Source: Leisingera sp. ANG1
GTDB lineage: Bacteria; Pseudomonadota; Alphaproteobacteria; Rhodobacterales; Rhodobacteraceae
NCBI RefSeq assembly: GCF_000203975.2
Contig: NZ_AFCF02000001.1
Span: 248,001-312,000 of the forward strand
Length of the DNA stretch: 64,000 bases
Direction: 5' to 3'
In this document: positions 29,180-38,818 of the stretch, piece by piece
Numbering within the stretch: position 1 is the first letter of the stretch
How the letters are laid out: each line of letters begins with the position of its first letter
Made by a program: the position numbers and the translations under genes
The notes under the pieces: generated by a model
Seen by the model: only the letters and a program-made list of their open reading frames with translations
What the model was told of the DNA's origin: nothing
The model's database searches: none

Positions 29180-30748
29180 TCATTCCCACTCGATGGTTCC
29201 CGGAGGTTTCGAGGTGATGTCGTAGGTGCAGCGGTTGATGCCCTTCACTTCGTTGATGATCCTTGTGGCGGTTTCGCCCAGGAACTCGTGGCTGAACGGA
29301 TAGTAGTCCGCGGTCATGCCATCGACAGATGTCACCGCGCGCAGGGCGCAGGCGTAGTCATAGGTGCGGCCGTCGCCCATCACGCCAACGGTGCGGACCG
29401 GCAGAATCGCCACAAAGGCCTGCCAGATGTCATCGTACAGACCGTGCTTGCGGATCTGGTCGATATAGATCGCATCCGCTTCGCGCAGGATCTCCAGCTT
29501 TTCGCGGGTGATCTCGCCGGGGCAGCGGATTGCCAGGCCCGGTCCGGGGAAAGGGTGGCGGCCGATGAAGCTCTGCGGCAGACCCAGTTCGCGGCCCAGC
29601 GCGCGGACCTCGTCCTTGAACAGCTCGCGCAGCGGTTCCACCAGCTTGAGGCCCATCTTCTCCGGCAGGCCGCCGACGTTGTGGTGCGATTTGATGGTGA
29701 CCGAAGGCCCGCCCGAGAAGGAGACCGATTCAATCACGTCCGGGTACAGTGTACCCTGTGCCAGGAACTCGGCGCCGTCGATGGTGTCGGCGTGTTTCTG
29801 GAACACGTCGATGAACAGCTTGCCGATGATCTTGCGCTTGGTTTCCGGGTCGGACTGGCCGTCCAGCTCGCCCAGGAACAGATCGCTCTCATCCGCGTGG
29901 ATCAGCTGGATGTTGTAGTTGTCGCGGAACATCGCGACGACTTCTTCCGCCTCGTTCTTGCGCAACAGGCCGTGGTCCACAAACACGCAGGTCAGCTGGT
30001 CGCCGATCGCCTCGTGGATCAGGATCGCCGCAACCGAGCTGTCGACGCCGCCGGACAATCCGCAGATCACCTGTTTGTCGCCGACCTGCTCGCGGATCTT
30101 CTCGATCATCTGCTCGCGGTAGGCGCCCATGGTCCAGTCGCCGGAGAAACCCGCCAGTTTGACAAAGTTCTCATAAAGCTTGGCGCCGTTCGGGGTGTGG
30201 TGCACCTCGGGGTGGAACTGCACCGCATAGAAATTGCGGCTGACATCGGCGGTGATGGCAAAAGGCGCGTTGGGGGAGGTGCCATAGACCTCGAACCCCG
30301 GGGCGATCTTGCTGACGTGGTCGCCGTGCGACATCCAGACCTGCTCGCGGTCGTTGTCGTTTGCGAACCAGCCCTCCAGCAGCGGCGGCGTCTCAACCGT
30401 GGGGGTCACAAAGGCCCGGCCGAATTCCGCAGTGCCATGGCCGCTTTCCACCTTGCCGCCCAGCTGATGCATCATCACCTGCTGGCCATAGCAGATGCCC
30501 AGGATCGGCACGCCGTAGTCGAAAATCTCCTGCGGCGCCCGCGGGCTGCCCTCGCGGGTCACGCTGTCAGGCCCGCCCGAGAAGATCACCGCCTTGGGCG
30601 CCAGTTCGCGCACAAAGTCCATGGTGACATTCTGATAGGGGTGGATTTCGCAATAGACATTCAGCTCGCGCAGGCGGCGCGCAATCAGCTGCGTGACCTG
30701 GCTGCCGAAGTCGATGATGAGAAGGCGGTCATGGGTGTCTTGGGTCAT
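29180..30748 (-). CDS. guaA: GMP synthase (glutamine-hydrolysing)
   Basis: Converts XMP to GMP with ATP and glutamine. The 522-residue enzyme has a class I glutamine amidotransferase domain (catalytic cysteine in GICYGQQ) up to about residue 200, an ATP-pyrophosphatase domain (GLSGGVDSS), and the C-terminal dimerisation domain ending [13 protein letters not shown]. The ATG at 30748 ([15 protein letters not shown]) is chosen over an in-frame codon at 30766. No purine riboswitch was recognised upstream. Confidence 0.98.
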   Translation of the reverse strand: MTQDTHDRLLIIDFGSQVTQLIARRLRELNVYCEIHPYQNVTMDFVRELAPKAVIFSGGPDSVTREGSPRAPQEIFDYGVPILGICYGQQVMMHQLGGKVESGHGTAEFGRAFVTPTVETPPLLEGWFANDNDREQVWMSHGDHVSKIAPGFEVYGTSPNAPFAITADVSRNFYAVQFHPEVHHTPNGAKLYENFVKLAGFSGDWTMGAYREQMIEKIREQVGDKQVICGLSGGVDSSVAAILIHEAIGDQLTCVFVDHGLLRKNEAEEVVAMFRDNYNIQLIHADESDLFLGELDGQSDPETKRKIIGKLFIDVFQKHADTIDGAEFLAQGTLYPDVIESVSFSGGPSVTIKSHHNVGGLPEKMGLKLVEPLRELFKDEVRALGRELGLPQSFIGRHPFPGPGLAIRCPGEITREKLEILREADAIYIDQIRKHGLYDDIWQAFVAILPVRTVGVMGDGRTYDYACALRAVTSVDGMTADYYPFSHEFLGETATRIINEVKGINRCTYDITSKPPGTIEWE

Positions 30749-30944
30749 GCACGCGCCATAGGCCAAGGAGGTTTTTTTCGCAAGGGCTTTGGTGCTTGCA
30801 GTGGCACAGGGTGCCGGGCAAACAGCTCACCCGGCTCTGAAAACCCTCCGGCTGGGTGCGGTGCAGTAAAACTCGGTGCAGAGGCTTGCCTTGCAGGTAA
30901 AGCTTCTGCTCTGCTGAACTTCCGGTACAGGGGAGGCATGCACA

Positions 30945-31442
30945 GTGGTTATCAGGGAAATGCGGGCAGGCGACCGCGCGGCTGTTGCGCAATTGCAGAT
31001 TGCCAGCTGGCGCAGTGTTTATGCCGGTGTCCTGCCGTCGGCGTATCTGCAGGAGCAGGTCGTGTCCGACCTCGCCCGGCACTGGCAAAAGCTGCAGTTT
31101 TCGGACCGTGACGTCGTGCTTGTTGCAGAGGGTGCGGGGATACAGGGCTTTATAACCGTCTGGACCGGAGATGAACCCTATATCGACAACCTGCATGTGT
31201 CGGAAACCGCCCGGTCACAAGGTCTTGGCCGCCGTCTGATGAAGGAGGCCGCCCGCCGTTTGCAGGCCCAGGGTGCAAATTCGGCTTATCTGTGGGTCGC
31301 AGAGAGTAATTCCCGCGCACTGGCGTTCTATTTCCGGATCGGCGGCAGTGCCGGCGAGCGCAAGGAGATTGACGTTTTCGGATACGCCATGCCCGCGATC
31401 CGGGTGCATTGGGACAGTCTTGATCCGCTGCTGAAAGCGTAA
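30945..31442 (+). CDS. GNAT family N-acetyltransferase
   Basis: A 165-residue GNAT. The acetyl-CoA pyrophosphate loop is ARSQGLGRRLM, preceded by the IDNLHVSETA strand and followed by AYLWVAESNSRALAFY. RimI-like layout, but the amine substrate is unknown. It starts at a GTG (30945) preceded by GGGAGG nine bases away. It stands alone between guaA and the MttB-family gene. Confidence 0.85.
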   Translation: MVIREMRAGDRAAVAQLQIASWRSVYAGVLPSAYLQEQVVSDLARHWQKLQFSDRDVVLVAEGAGIQGFITVWTGDEPYIDNLHVSETARSQGLGRRLMKEAARRLQAQGANSAYLWVAESNSRALAFYFRIGGSAGERKEIDVFGYAMPAIRVHWDSLDPLLKA

Positions 31443-31542
31443 AACCGGCTTGGCGGGTGCGAGTTCCGGCGAACTCTGTGCTGCGAATGTCGCTTTTCAA
31501 CTTGAATGGCCGCAATCCTGCGGCGGCGGCGCGCGCGAGGGC

Positions 31543-31548
31543 TATAAT
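31543..31548 (+). promoter_or_regulatory. Candidate -10 box upstream of the MttB-family gene
   Basis: A perfect TATAAT lies 38 bases before the start codon. No good -35 box is visible at 16-18 bases, so an activator may be needed. Confidence 0.35.
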
Positions 31549-31585
31549 ACCCTTCGCAATGAAATGCCTGTGGTGAGGATAAACC

Positions 31586-33133
31586 ATGACAGAAGCAGCC
31601 CCGCGCCGTCGTGCCCGCGGTTCCGGCGGCGGCGCCGCCCGCCGCGCCGAGCGCACCAGCGTCAAGATCGAAACCGCCAAGTACATCGAGCGCAACATTC
31701 CGAACTTCGAGATCCTGAATGAGGAAGCGCTGGAGATCATCGAGTACAACGCGGACACGATCCTGGAAGAGGTCGGCGTCAACTTCGTTGATAACCCGGC
31801 GGCGCTGCAGCGCTGGCGCGATGCCGGTGCCGATGTCCAGGGCGAGCGCGTGCGCATCCCCCGCGGCCTAGCCCGCAAGCTGTGCGAAACCGCACCTGCG
31901 GAATTCACCCAGCACGCCCGCAACCCCGAGAAATCGGTGGTCATCGGCGGCCGCAACCTGGTTCTGGCTCCGGTCTATGGCCCGCCCTTCGTGCGCACCC
32001 GCAGCGGCGGCCGCCGCTATGCGACCATGGACGACTTCAACAAGTTCGTGAAGCTGGCCTATATGTCCAAGTGGCTGCACCACTCCGGCGGCACCGTCTG
32101 CGAACCCACCGACATCCCGGTGAACAAGCGCCACCTGGACATGCTGATGGCGCATATGACCCTCAGCGACAAACCGTTCATGGGCTCCGTCACCGAACCC
32201 AGCCGCGCCCAGGACTCCGTCGATATGGCCGGCATCCTGTTCGGCAAGGAATTCGTGCAGAACAACACCGTGATGACCTCGCTGACCAACATCAACTCGC
32301 CGATGACCTTCGACGACGTGATGATGGGCTCGCTGGAAGTCTACGCCCAGAACAACCAGGCCTGCATCATCTCGCCGTTCATCGTCGGCGGTGCCATGGC
32401 GCCGGTGTCGGTGGCAGGCACCCTGACCCAGGTGCTGGCAGAGGTTCTGGCCGGTATCGCCTACAACCAGCTGTGCCGCCCCGGCGCGCCCGCGATCTTC
32501 GGCGCCTTCGTGTCCTCGATCGACATGAACTCCGGTGCTCCGACCTTCGGCACCCCCGAAGCGTCGCTGGTCACCTATGGCGCAGGCCAGCTGGCCCGCC
32601 GCCTGGGCGTGCCGTTCCGTTCGGCCGGCTCCTTCTGCGGCTCCAAGCTGCCGGATGCGCAGGCGGCTTATGAAACCGCCAACTCGCTCAACATGGGCCT
32701 GATGTCCGGCGTGAACTTCATGCTGCACTCCTGCGGCTGGCTCGAGGGCGGCCTGGTTGCCGACTTCGAGAAGTTCGTGATGGACGCGGACCAGCTGGGC
32801 ACCCTGCACGGCCTCGCCAAGGGCGTCCCGGTGGACGAGAACGGCCAGGCGATGGAAGCCATCCGCGAGGTTGGCCCCGGCGGCCATTACCTCGGCTGCG
32901 CCCACACCCAGGCCAACTTCAAATCGGCCTTCTGGAAATCCGAAGTGCTCGACTACAAGCCGTTCGAGCAGTGGGAAGAAGAAGGCGCGCGCGACACCTA
33001 CGCGCTGGCCGAAAGCCGGGTTGAGAAGCTGCTGGCAACTTACGAGCAGCCCGCACTCGATCCGTCGATCAAGATGGCGCTGGACGAGTATGTGGCCGAG
33101 AAGAAGGCCTCCATGCCCGACGCCTTCATGTAA
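31586..33133 (+). CDS. Trimethylamine methyltransferase (MttB) family protein, non-pyrrolysine
   Basis: A 515-residue TIM-barrel protein of the MttB family. Archaeal MttB demethylates trimethylamine using pyrrolysine encoded by an in-frame amber codon; this frame has no internal stop, so it belongs to the non-pyrrolysine branch, whose known members (such as MtgB) act on glycine betaine or related quaternary amines. The N-terminal 25 residues are Arg/Gly-rich (RRRARGSGGG). No corrinoid protein gene is next to it, so the methyl acceptor and substrate are unknown. The ATG follows a GGTGAGGAT site. Codon use is strongly biased, suggesting high expression. Confidence 0.88.
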   Translation: MTEAAPRRRARGSGGGAARRAERTSVKIETAKYIERNIPNFEILNEEALEIIEYNADTILEEVGVNFVDNPAALQRWRDAGADVQGERVRIPRGLARKLCETAPAEFTQHARNPEKSVVIGGRNLVLAPVYGPPFVRTRSGGRRYATMDDFNKFVKLAYMSKWLHHSGGTVCEPTDIPVNKRHLDMLMAHMTLSDKPFMGSVTEPSRAQDSVDMAGILFGKEFVQNNTVMTSLTNINSPMTFDDVMMGSLEVYAQNNQACIISPFIVGGAMAPVSVAGTLTQVLAEVLAGIAYNQLCRPGAPAIFGAFVSSIDMNSGAPTFGTPEASLVTYGAGQLARRLGVPFRSAGSFCGSKLPDAQAAYETANSLNMGLMSGVNFMLHSCGWLEGGLVADFEKFVMDADQLGTLHGLAKGVPVDENGQAMEAIREVGPGGHYLGCAHTQANFKSAFWKSEVLDYKPFEQWEEEGARDTYALAESRVEKLLATYEQPALDPSIKMALDEYVAEKKASMPDAFM

Positions 33134-33148
33134 GCGCGAGCCTGAAGA

Positions 33149-33499
33149 TCAGGGGCAGGGGGCAGGACCCTCTGTCGCAGCAAAACGGCGGTCCCGCGGG
33201 GCCGCCGTTCTTGTTTTCGCACGTGCCTTCAAACACGCTGCCTCACCGGCCAGTGCGATCAGTACATCCACGTGGCGGATCATCGAATAGCCGGCCTCGC
33301 CTGCCTTGCGTTCTGCGTTCAGCGCCTCCTCCAGCTCCAGCAGCCGCATCACGGCGGCAGCAGGCTTGGGCACATCTCCATAGCCCAGTATGCGGCGCAG
33401 GTCGCGCTTGCGGCAATAATTCCGGGCGCCTAACCGGGCGGCCCGTGCCAGGATCCTCGGGCGCCGGAGCAACGAAACGCGGCTGAAAACATCCTGCAT
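33149..33499 (-). CDS. DUF6477-type conserved protein
   Basis: A 116-residue basic protein starting MQDVFSRVSLLRRPRILARAARLGARNYCR at an ATG with AAGGAGA upstream. It is Arg/Ala-rich with predicted amphipathic helices and a C-terminal helix AGYSMIRHVDVLIALAGEA. It matches a Rhodobacterales-restricted family I believe is DUF6477; function unknown. It is divergent from the DUF6456 gene, a pairing that may be conserved. The long upstream extension of the frame to 33682 was rejected. Confidence 0.7.
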   Translation of the reverse strand: MQDVFSRVSLLRRPRILARAARLGARNYCRKRDLRRILGYGDVPKPAAAVMRLLELEEALNAERKAGEAGYSMIRHVDVLIALAGEAACLKARAKTRTAAPRDRRFAATEGPAPCP

Positions 33500-33731
33500 G
33501 ATCGTCTCCTTTCCTATCTCTAATCTGGCTCTGCTATAACACAACCCTAGGTGGTGTTGCGGAAAGGGGGCGACCGGCGAACGGTCCGTTTTGTGATGAT
33601 TATGGTTTTTCTGGAAACAATGATGTCCGATCCGCGCTTTTGTCCAAATCCAGCCGGGCGAAATGGGACATGCCGCAGGCACCTTTGAGTGCGGCTGGCC
33701 CGGCAGCCTGGCTCACGACCGGGGGTTACGA

Positions 33732-34805
33732 ATGCAAAACATGACACAGGCACCCTTTCCTGGCTGGGTGCCGCTGGAAACTTGCCGCTACCTTCAGCAC
33801 ACCGAGGCTGGCCGCCCGATCCGCCAGCTGGCCCGCAAGGCGGGCTGCCATCCATCCACCATCCTGCGCCAGGTCCGCCGGGTAGAGGTCCTGCGGGACG
33901 ATCCGCTGATTGACGAGGTGCTGACCTATCTGGCCGGGCGCTACCGGTCCGAAGCAGCGAAACCGCGGCAGGAGGAAAAGCCCTCCGCCGCAAGCCGCAG
34001 CCTGCGGTCGGGGTTTGAGCGGGAAGCGGCCAGCGTGCTGACCCTGCTCAGCCGCGGCGGCGCAGTTCTGGCCGCAGCAGAAGGCATGGAAATGGCCGTT
34101 GTGGTGCGCGAAGGCCAGGAGGCCGACGGGCATAAGGTGGCGGTGTCGCGGCCCTTGGCAGGGGCGCTGGCGCTGACCGGCTGGATTGCCTGCTCCCGCC
34201 GGGGCCGGATCAGCCGCTATTCCATCACCGCGGGCGGGCGCACCGCATTGAACCGGATCATCGCCGATCAGGAAAACCGCGCCCGCGCCCGGTTGGAGGG
34301 CGGCTTTGCCGAAGCGCAGACACCGTTTGGGGCGCCGGACGCGGGCGAGGGCGGCGGACTGGGCCGCAAATCCCGTTACAGCGGCGCCGAAACCCCGCTG
34401 GAAATGCTGTCCCGGCTGTCGGACAAGGACGGCAAGTCCTTCCTGACCCAGCCGATGGTGCGGGCCGGGCGGCGTCTGCGCGAGGATTTCGAACTGGCGC
34501 AGATCAGCAGCCACCTGATGCAGGAGGAGCTGTATTTCGCCCAGGGCACCCACCCGATGCGCAGCACCAGCCACCAGGCGGCGGCAGAAGCCCACCAGCG
34601 GATGACTGGGGCGCTGCAGAAGCTCGGGGCCGGCCTCAGCGACATCGCCCTGCGCTGCTGTTGCCACCTTGAGGGGCTGGAAACCGCAGAGCGCAATCTG
34701 GGCTGGCCTGCGCGGTCAGGCAAGGTGGTGCTGCGCATCGCCCTGCAGCACCTGGCCGATTACTACGGCGAGGCCAGCCCGCAGCAGGAAGAGATGATCG
34801 GTTGA
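33732..34805 (+). CDS. HTH protein with C-terminal DUF6456 domain
   Basis: A 357-residue protein. The N-terminal part has a helix-turn-helix (RQLARKAGCHPSTILRQVRRVE, about residues 32-55). The middle holds a wHTH-like region (ALTGWIACSRRGRISRYSITAGGR), and the C-terminal 150 residues (about 205-357) look like the DUF6456 domain found in Rhodobacterales. A DNA-binding regulatory role is likely; targets are unknown. The ATG at 33732 follows a GGGGG run; ATG 33741 is an alternative. It is divergent from the DUF6477 gene. Confidence 0.75.
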   Translation: MQNMTQAPFPGWVPLETCRYLQHTEAGRPIRQLARKAGCHPSTILRQVRRVEVLRDDPLIDEVLTYLAGRYRSEAAKPRQEEKPSAASRSLRSGFEREAASVLTLLSRGGAVLAAAEGMEMAVVVREGQEADGHKVAVSRPLAGALALTGWIACSRRGRISRYSITAGGRTALNRIIADQENRARARLEGGFAEAQTPFGAPDAGEGGGLGRKSRYSGAETPLEMLSRLSDKDGKSFLTQPMVRAGRRLREDFELAQISSHLMQEELYFAQGTHPMRSTSHQAAAEAHQRMTGALQKLGAGLSDIALRCCCHLEGLETAERNLGWPARSGKVVLRIALQHLADYYGEASPQQEEMIG

Positions 34806-34820
34806 GGCGCACGATGCCTC

Positions 34821-34851
34821 AAACGAAAACGGGCCCGCAGCGCGGACCCGT
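34821..34851 (-). terminator. Rho-independent terminator after the peroxiredoxin gene
   Basis: A 10-base stem (34829-34838 with 34842-34851, one wobble) with a 3-base loop. On the minus strand it is followed by TTTTCGTTT. Confidence 0.85.
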
Positions 34852-34877
34852 TCGAATGCCAGATCGGGCAGTGCAGC

Positions 34878-35426
34878 TTAGGCTGCGACTTCTGCCTTGG
34901 CTTCTTTCAGGTGCTTCAGCACGGTCTCCGGGGAGGACACGCCATAGGGGTCTTCGCCGTGGTTGTCGGACAGGCCCGGCTCTTCGAACCATGCCTCAAC
35001 AACACCGTTGTTCACGATGGCCGCATAGCGCCAGGAGCGGTTGCCGAAGCCCAGGTTGTCCTTGGCGACCAGCATGCCCATCTTGCGGGTGAACTCGCCG
35101 GAGCCATCCGGGATCACTTCCACGTTTTCCAGCTCCTGCGCGCGCGCCCAGGCGTTCATCACAAAGCTGTCGTTCACGGACATGCAGTAGATCGCGTCGA
35201 TGCCCTCGGCCTGGAAGTCGGCAAAGCCTTTTTCAAAGCCCGGCAGCTGGTAGGTCGAGCAGGTCGGGGTGAAGGCGCCCGGCAGCGAGAACAGCACAAC
35301 GCGCTTGCCTGCAAAGTAGTCAGCGGTGGTCTTGTCTTCCCAGCGGAACGGGTTCGGGCCCTCGATCGCTTCGTCGCGGACACGGGTGTGGAAGGTCACG
35401 TCGGGCAGCTTAACGCCAGCTTTCAT
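34878..35426 (-). CDS. Peroxiredoxin, Prx5 type
   Basis: Reduces peroxides. The 182-residue protein has the peroxidatic cysteine C56 in PGAFTPTCS, and the arginine of the active site lies in the NRSWRY region. The layout (VRDEAIEGPNPFRWED N-terminus, FSLPGAFTPTCSTYQLPGF) is Prx5, probably glutathione- or glutaredoxin-dependent. The ATG follows CAGGAGC. A strong terminator is downstream. It is a monocistronic gene. Confidence 0.93.
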   Translation of the reverse strand: MKAGVKLPDVTFHTRVRDEAIEGPNPFRWEDKTTADYFAGKRVVLFSLPGAFTPTCSTYQLPGFEKGFADFQAEGIDAIYCMSVNDSFVMNAWARAQELENVEVIPDGSGEFTRKMGMLVAKDNLGFGNRSWRYAAIVNNGVVEAWFEEPGLSDNHGEDPYGVSSPETVLKHLKEAKAEVAA

Positions 35427-35517
35427 CTCAGCTTGCTCCTGATTGCGGATTTCATTCGGCGGGCAGGCTTAAAATGATTCTAAGCTGGCTTCAACACGTC
35501 CCGGTGATTTGCGCGCA

Positions 35518-35565
35518 GGTTTCCGGCGCCAGTCCGCGAACACGGCAGTCCAGCGCCGGAAAACC
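35518..35565. other. Long hairpin between the peroxiredoxin and coiled-coil genes
   Basis: GGTTTCCGGCGC (35518-35529) pairs with GCGCCGGAAAACC (35553-35565), with one bulge and a 23-base loop. It lies past the stop of the Lys-rich gene on the minus strand; no T tract follows. Confidence 0.45.
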
Positions 35566-35600
35566 TCGCAAATACGGCATCTTCGCCCCTGGCAGGGACG

Positions 35601-36515
35601 TTACGCCGCAGCCTTCTTGATGGTGACCGTGGTGCCGCGGATCTTGCGTTCGGCAGCGGCGGTCAGGTCGTTGAACTTCTTGAGCGTCGCCAGAAGCTTC
35701 TTCTTGTCCTTGGAATCCTCAATGGCGCCCGGGAACTTCTTCTTGGCGGTCTGATACTGGTCGTTGATCTTCTTCAGATCCTTGTATTTCGCCGCCGCCT
35801 CTTTCAGTTCGGGCGCTGCGGCTTTCAGATCCTCGCCCGCCTTGTCGATGGCGGTCACGCAATGGGCATTGATCGCCTTGACCAGCGCGCCGACCCGGTT
35901 GGTGTATTTCTTCAGGTTGCGGTCCACCAGCAGCTGCGGCAGCTCGGTTGCGTCCTTCTTCTTGTCATGGCCTTCCGCCTTTTCCTTCAGGATCTTGTCG
36001 ACCGTCTTCTGGAAATTCGCGCCGTACAGCTTCTGCGCCGCGTTCAGCTTGCCCTCATACTCAGACGCCTTCTTGACGGCGGCAATCTCCTTTTCCAGCT
36101 CGCCCTGCAGCGCCTCGATATCCTTCTTCGAGGCTGAGGACTTGCCGCGTTTCTTCAGGTCCTTCTCGATGTCCTTCAAGAGCGCCTGCTGCTTGGCCAT
36201 ATGCGCCTTGGCATCAGCGCAGAACCCCTTCATCGCGCCGACTTCCTCCTGGTGGATGTCCACCGCCTTGTTCCAGGTGACCAGCCCGTCCTTGAAATGC
36301 TTGTTCTTCTGGAAATCGGCCAGCTTTTCCGATTTCACCCCGTCCTTGCGCGCCTTGGCCAGGCTTTCGCGGAAATAATCCTCGCCCTCCCAGGCGTTGC
36401 CCAGTGAAATCCCGATCCGCTTCTTCAGCTTGTCGCCCTCTGCGGTGGTGAATTTCTTGGTGCCTGCAGCCAGCTTCTTATGCTCTGCCTTGAATTTCTC
36501 CAGTTCCTTGGCCAT
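35601..36515 (-). CDS. Lysine-rich helical (coiled-coil) protein of unknown function
   Basis: A 304-residue protein with very high Lys, Ala, Glu and Asp content and almost no aromatic residues. Heptad-like patterns run through most of its length (for example KKDIEALQGELEKEIAAVKKAS and QALLKDIEKDLKKRGKS), so it is expected to be a long, all-helical, possibly filament- or nucleic-acid-associated protein. No signal peptide, membrane segment or known domain is visible. The ATG at 36515 has a strong AGGGAGGG site. It is divergent from lipA. I do not recognise the family. The strong ribosome site and uniform codon use argue it is a real gene. Confidence 0.8.
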   Translation of the reverse strand: MAKELEKFKAEHKKLAAGTKKFTTAEGDKLKKRIGISLGNAWEGEDYFRESLAKARKDGVKSEKLADFQKNKHFKDGLVTWNKAVDIHQEEVGAMKGFCADAKAHMAKQQALLKDIEKDLKKRGKSSASKKDIEALQGELEKEIAAVKKASEYEGKLNAAQKLYGANFQKTVDKILKEKAEGHDKKKDATELPQLLVDRNLKKYTNRVGALVKAINAHCVTAIDKAGEDLKAAAPELKEAAAKYKDLKKINDQYQTAKKKFPGAIEDSKDKKKLLATLKKFNDLTAAAERKIRGTTVTIKKAAA

Positions 36516-36722
36516 GCGTCCCTCCCTGAATGATCTGCAGCGAAATCCTGATGCTTGGTGGAATTATGTGTCCCGCTGCGCCGCTTTGGCAAAGAAAAAC
36601 GGCACATTTTCGGAGTTTGAGCCATGACAAGGCGGCAAGGCAGGGTTGACGATATGACCGTGCCAAGCCAGATCAGCTGTGTTAAACCGCTCACAAAGCC
36701 AAAGGCCGGAAGGGAAACCCAC

Positions 36723-37676
36723 GTGAGAGACCTCAAGATCCCGGAGCAGCGCCACCCCGAAAAGGCGCATCGTCCCGACAATGCTCAGCCCAAAAAGCCA
36801 AGCTGGATCCGGGTCAAGGCGCCGGGCGGCAAAGGCTATGCCGAAACCCACAAGATCATGCGCGACAACAAGCTGACGACAGTCTGCGAGGAAGCGGGCT
36901 GCCCCAATGTCGGCGAATGCTGGAGCCAGGGCCACGCCACCATGATGATCATGGGGGAGGTCTGCACCCGCGCCTGTTCCTTCTGCAACATCGCCACCGG
37001 CAAGCCGCCTGAGGCGCTGGATGCGTTTGAGCCGGGCCGCGTCGCCCATGCGGTCGAAAAACTGGGTTTGAACCACGTGGTGATCACCTCCGTGGACCGC
37101 GATGATATCGAGGACGGCGGCGCAGAGCATTTTGCCCAGACTATCCGCGCGGTGCGCCACCGCAGCCCGAACACCACCATTGAAATCCTCACCCCGGATT
37201 TCCTGAAATGCGATCCCTCGGTGCTGGAAACGGTCGTCGAGGCGCGGCCCGACGTTTTCAACCACAATCTGGAGACCGTGCCGGGCCTCTACCCTGAGGT
37301 CCGCGCCGGCGCGCGCTATTTCCACTCCCTGCGCCTGCTTCAACGGGTCAAGGAACTGGATCCGTCGATGTTCACCAAATCCGGCATCATGGTCGGCCTG
37401 GGCGAGGACGCGCAGGCGGTGAAGCAGGTGATGGACGACATGCGCGCTGCGGACATCGATTTCCTGACCATCGGCCAGTATCTGCAGCCGACGCCGAAAC
37501 ACCACGCAGTGGACCGCTTCGTGACGCCCGAGGAATTCAAATCCTACGAGAAAGCCGCCTATGGCAAGGGCTTCCTGATGGTTTCGGCAACCCCGCTGAC
37601 GCGGTCCTCCTACCATGCAGGCGACGATTTCGCCCGCCTGCGCCAGGCCCGCAACAAGAAGCTGGGCCTGGCATGA
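36723..37676 (+). CDS. lipA: Lipoyl synthase LipA
   Basis: A radical-SAM enzyme inserting two sulfurs into the octanoyl chain on lipoyl domains. The auxiliary-cluster cysteines are in [12 protein letters not shown], the radical-SAM motif is CTRACSFC, and the C-terminal RSSYHAG serine motif that ligates the second cluster is present. The frame is open to an ATG at 36624, but the GTG at 36723 (giving [13 protein letters not shown]) matches the usual N-terminus and has an AAGGGAAAC site, giving 317 residues. The stop overlaps the M20 amidohydrolase start as ATGA. Confidence 0.96.
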   Translation: MRDLKIPEQRHPEKAHRPDNAQPKKPSWIRVKAPGGKGYAETHKIMRDNKLTTVCEEAGCPNVGECWSQGHATMMIMGEVCTRACSFCNIATGKPPEALDAFEPGRVAHAVEKLGLNHVVITSVDRDDIEDGGAEHFAQTIRAVRHRSPNTTIEILTPDFLKCDPSVLETVVEARPDVFNHNLETVPGLYPEVRAGARYFHSLRLLQRVKELDPSMFTKSGIMVGLGEDAQAVKQVMDDMRAADIDFLTIGQYLQPTPKHHAVDRFVTPEEFKSYEKAAYGKGFLMVSATPLTRSSYHAGDDFARLRQARNKKLGLA

Positions 37677-38815
37677 CGCCTGAGCGTCTGGCGCAGCTGA
37701 CGCAGCTGCGCCACGCCCTGCATCAAATCCCCGAGGTTTCCGGCGCCGAGGAAAAGACCGCCGTCATGGTGGCGGGCTACCTGCGCCAGCATCAGCCCGA
37801 CCAACTGCTGACAGGGCTTGGCGGCCACGGTGTTGCCGCGGTCTTTGAGGGCAGGGCGGACGGCCCCACGGTGCTGATCCGCTGCGAGCTGGACGGCTTG
37901 CCGATCGAGGAGCTGTCGGATCAACCCTACCGCTCCACCCACGCAGGCCGCGGCCATCTCTGCGGCCATGACGGCCATATGACGATGGTGGCGGCGCTGG
38001 CCGCGGATCTCGCGGTACAGCGCCCAGCAAGGGGCCGCGCCGTGCTGCTGTTTCAGCCCGCCGAGGAAACCGGCAAGGGCGCAGCGGCGGTGATTGCCGA
38101 TCCGGGTTTCGCGCAAATCGCGCCGGATTATGCCTTTTCCCTGCACAACCTGCCGGGCTTGCCGGTGGGTCAGGTGGCCTTGTGTTCGGGCGCTGCCAAC
38201 TGCGCGTCACGCGGAATGCGGATCAAACTGACCGGTAAAACCTCCCACGCTGCCGCGCCGCAGGACGGGGTGTCGCCTGCCGGTGCCATCTCCCGGCTTC
38301 TGCCGGGCCTTGCCGCCTTGGGCAGCGGCGGTGATCTGGGGCCGGAGTTCGCGCTGGTCACCTTGACCCATGCCAAGCTGGGTGAAGCCACCTTTGGCAT
38401 CGCCCCTGGCGAGGGCGAGGTTTGGGCCACTCTGCGCACCGTTACAAACATCCGAATGGATCAGCTGATTGCAGAGGCCACGGCACTGGCGGAACAGGTC
38501 TGCGCGGCGGAGCGGCTGGGGTTCTCAATAGAATTCGACGATGTGTTCGACGCCTGCACCAACCACCCGGAGGCGGTGGAGCTGTTGCAGGCCGCCTGCG
38601 CCGCGGCAGGCCATCCGGCGCATATGCGGGACTATCCGCAGCGCTGGTCCGAGGACTTCGGCCAGTTCGGCAAGCAGGCAAAGGCCGCGATGTTCTGGCT
38701 GGGGTCCGGCGAGGCGCAGCCGCAGCTGCACAACCCCGATTTCGACTTCCCGGACGCAGCAATCCCGGCCGGGGCCGGGATCTTTCTGCACACGCTCAGA
38801 AACCTGCTGGGCTGA
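37673..38815 (+). CDS. M20-family amidohydrolase
   Basis: A 380-residue metallo-amidohydrolase of the M20D group (hippurate hydrolase, IAA-amino-acid hydrolase, N-acyl amino-acid amidase). Metal-site motifs are [15 protein letters not shown] and the C-terminal [10 protein letters not shown]. The dimerisation domain lies at about residues 180-290 ([11 protein letters not shown]). It is translationally coupled to lipA by a four-base overlap, which is unusual; a link to lipoyl or other amide bonds is only a guess. The substrate is unknown. Confidence 0.85.
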   Translation: MTPERLAQLTQLRHALHQIPEVSGAEEKTAVMVAGYLRQHQPDQLLTGLGGHGVAAVFEGRADGPTVLIRCELDGLPIEELSDQPYRSTHAGRGHLCGHDGHMTMVAALAADLAVQRPARGRAVLLFQPAEETGKGAAAVIADPGFAQIAPDYAFSLHNLPGLPVGQVALCSGAANCASRGMRIKLTGKTSHAAAPQDGVSPAGAISRLLPGLAALGSGGDLGPEFALVTLTHAKLGEATFGIAPGEGEVWATLRTVTNIRMDQLIAEATALAEQVCAAERLGFSIEFDDVFDACTNHPEAVELLQAACAAAGHPAHMRDYPQRWSEDFGQFGKQAKAAMFWLGSGEAQPQLHNPDFDFPDAAIPAGAGIFLHTLRNLLG

Positions 38816-38818
38816 CCC

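Noticed and set aside
29288-31111. 607-codon plus-strand frame opposite guaA
   Set aside because: Antisense shadow of guaA running into the GNAT region; no supporting motifs.
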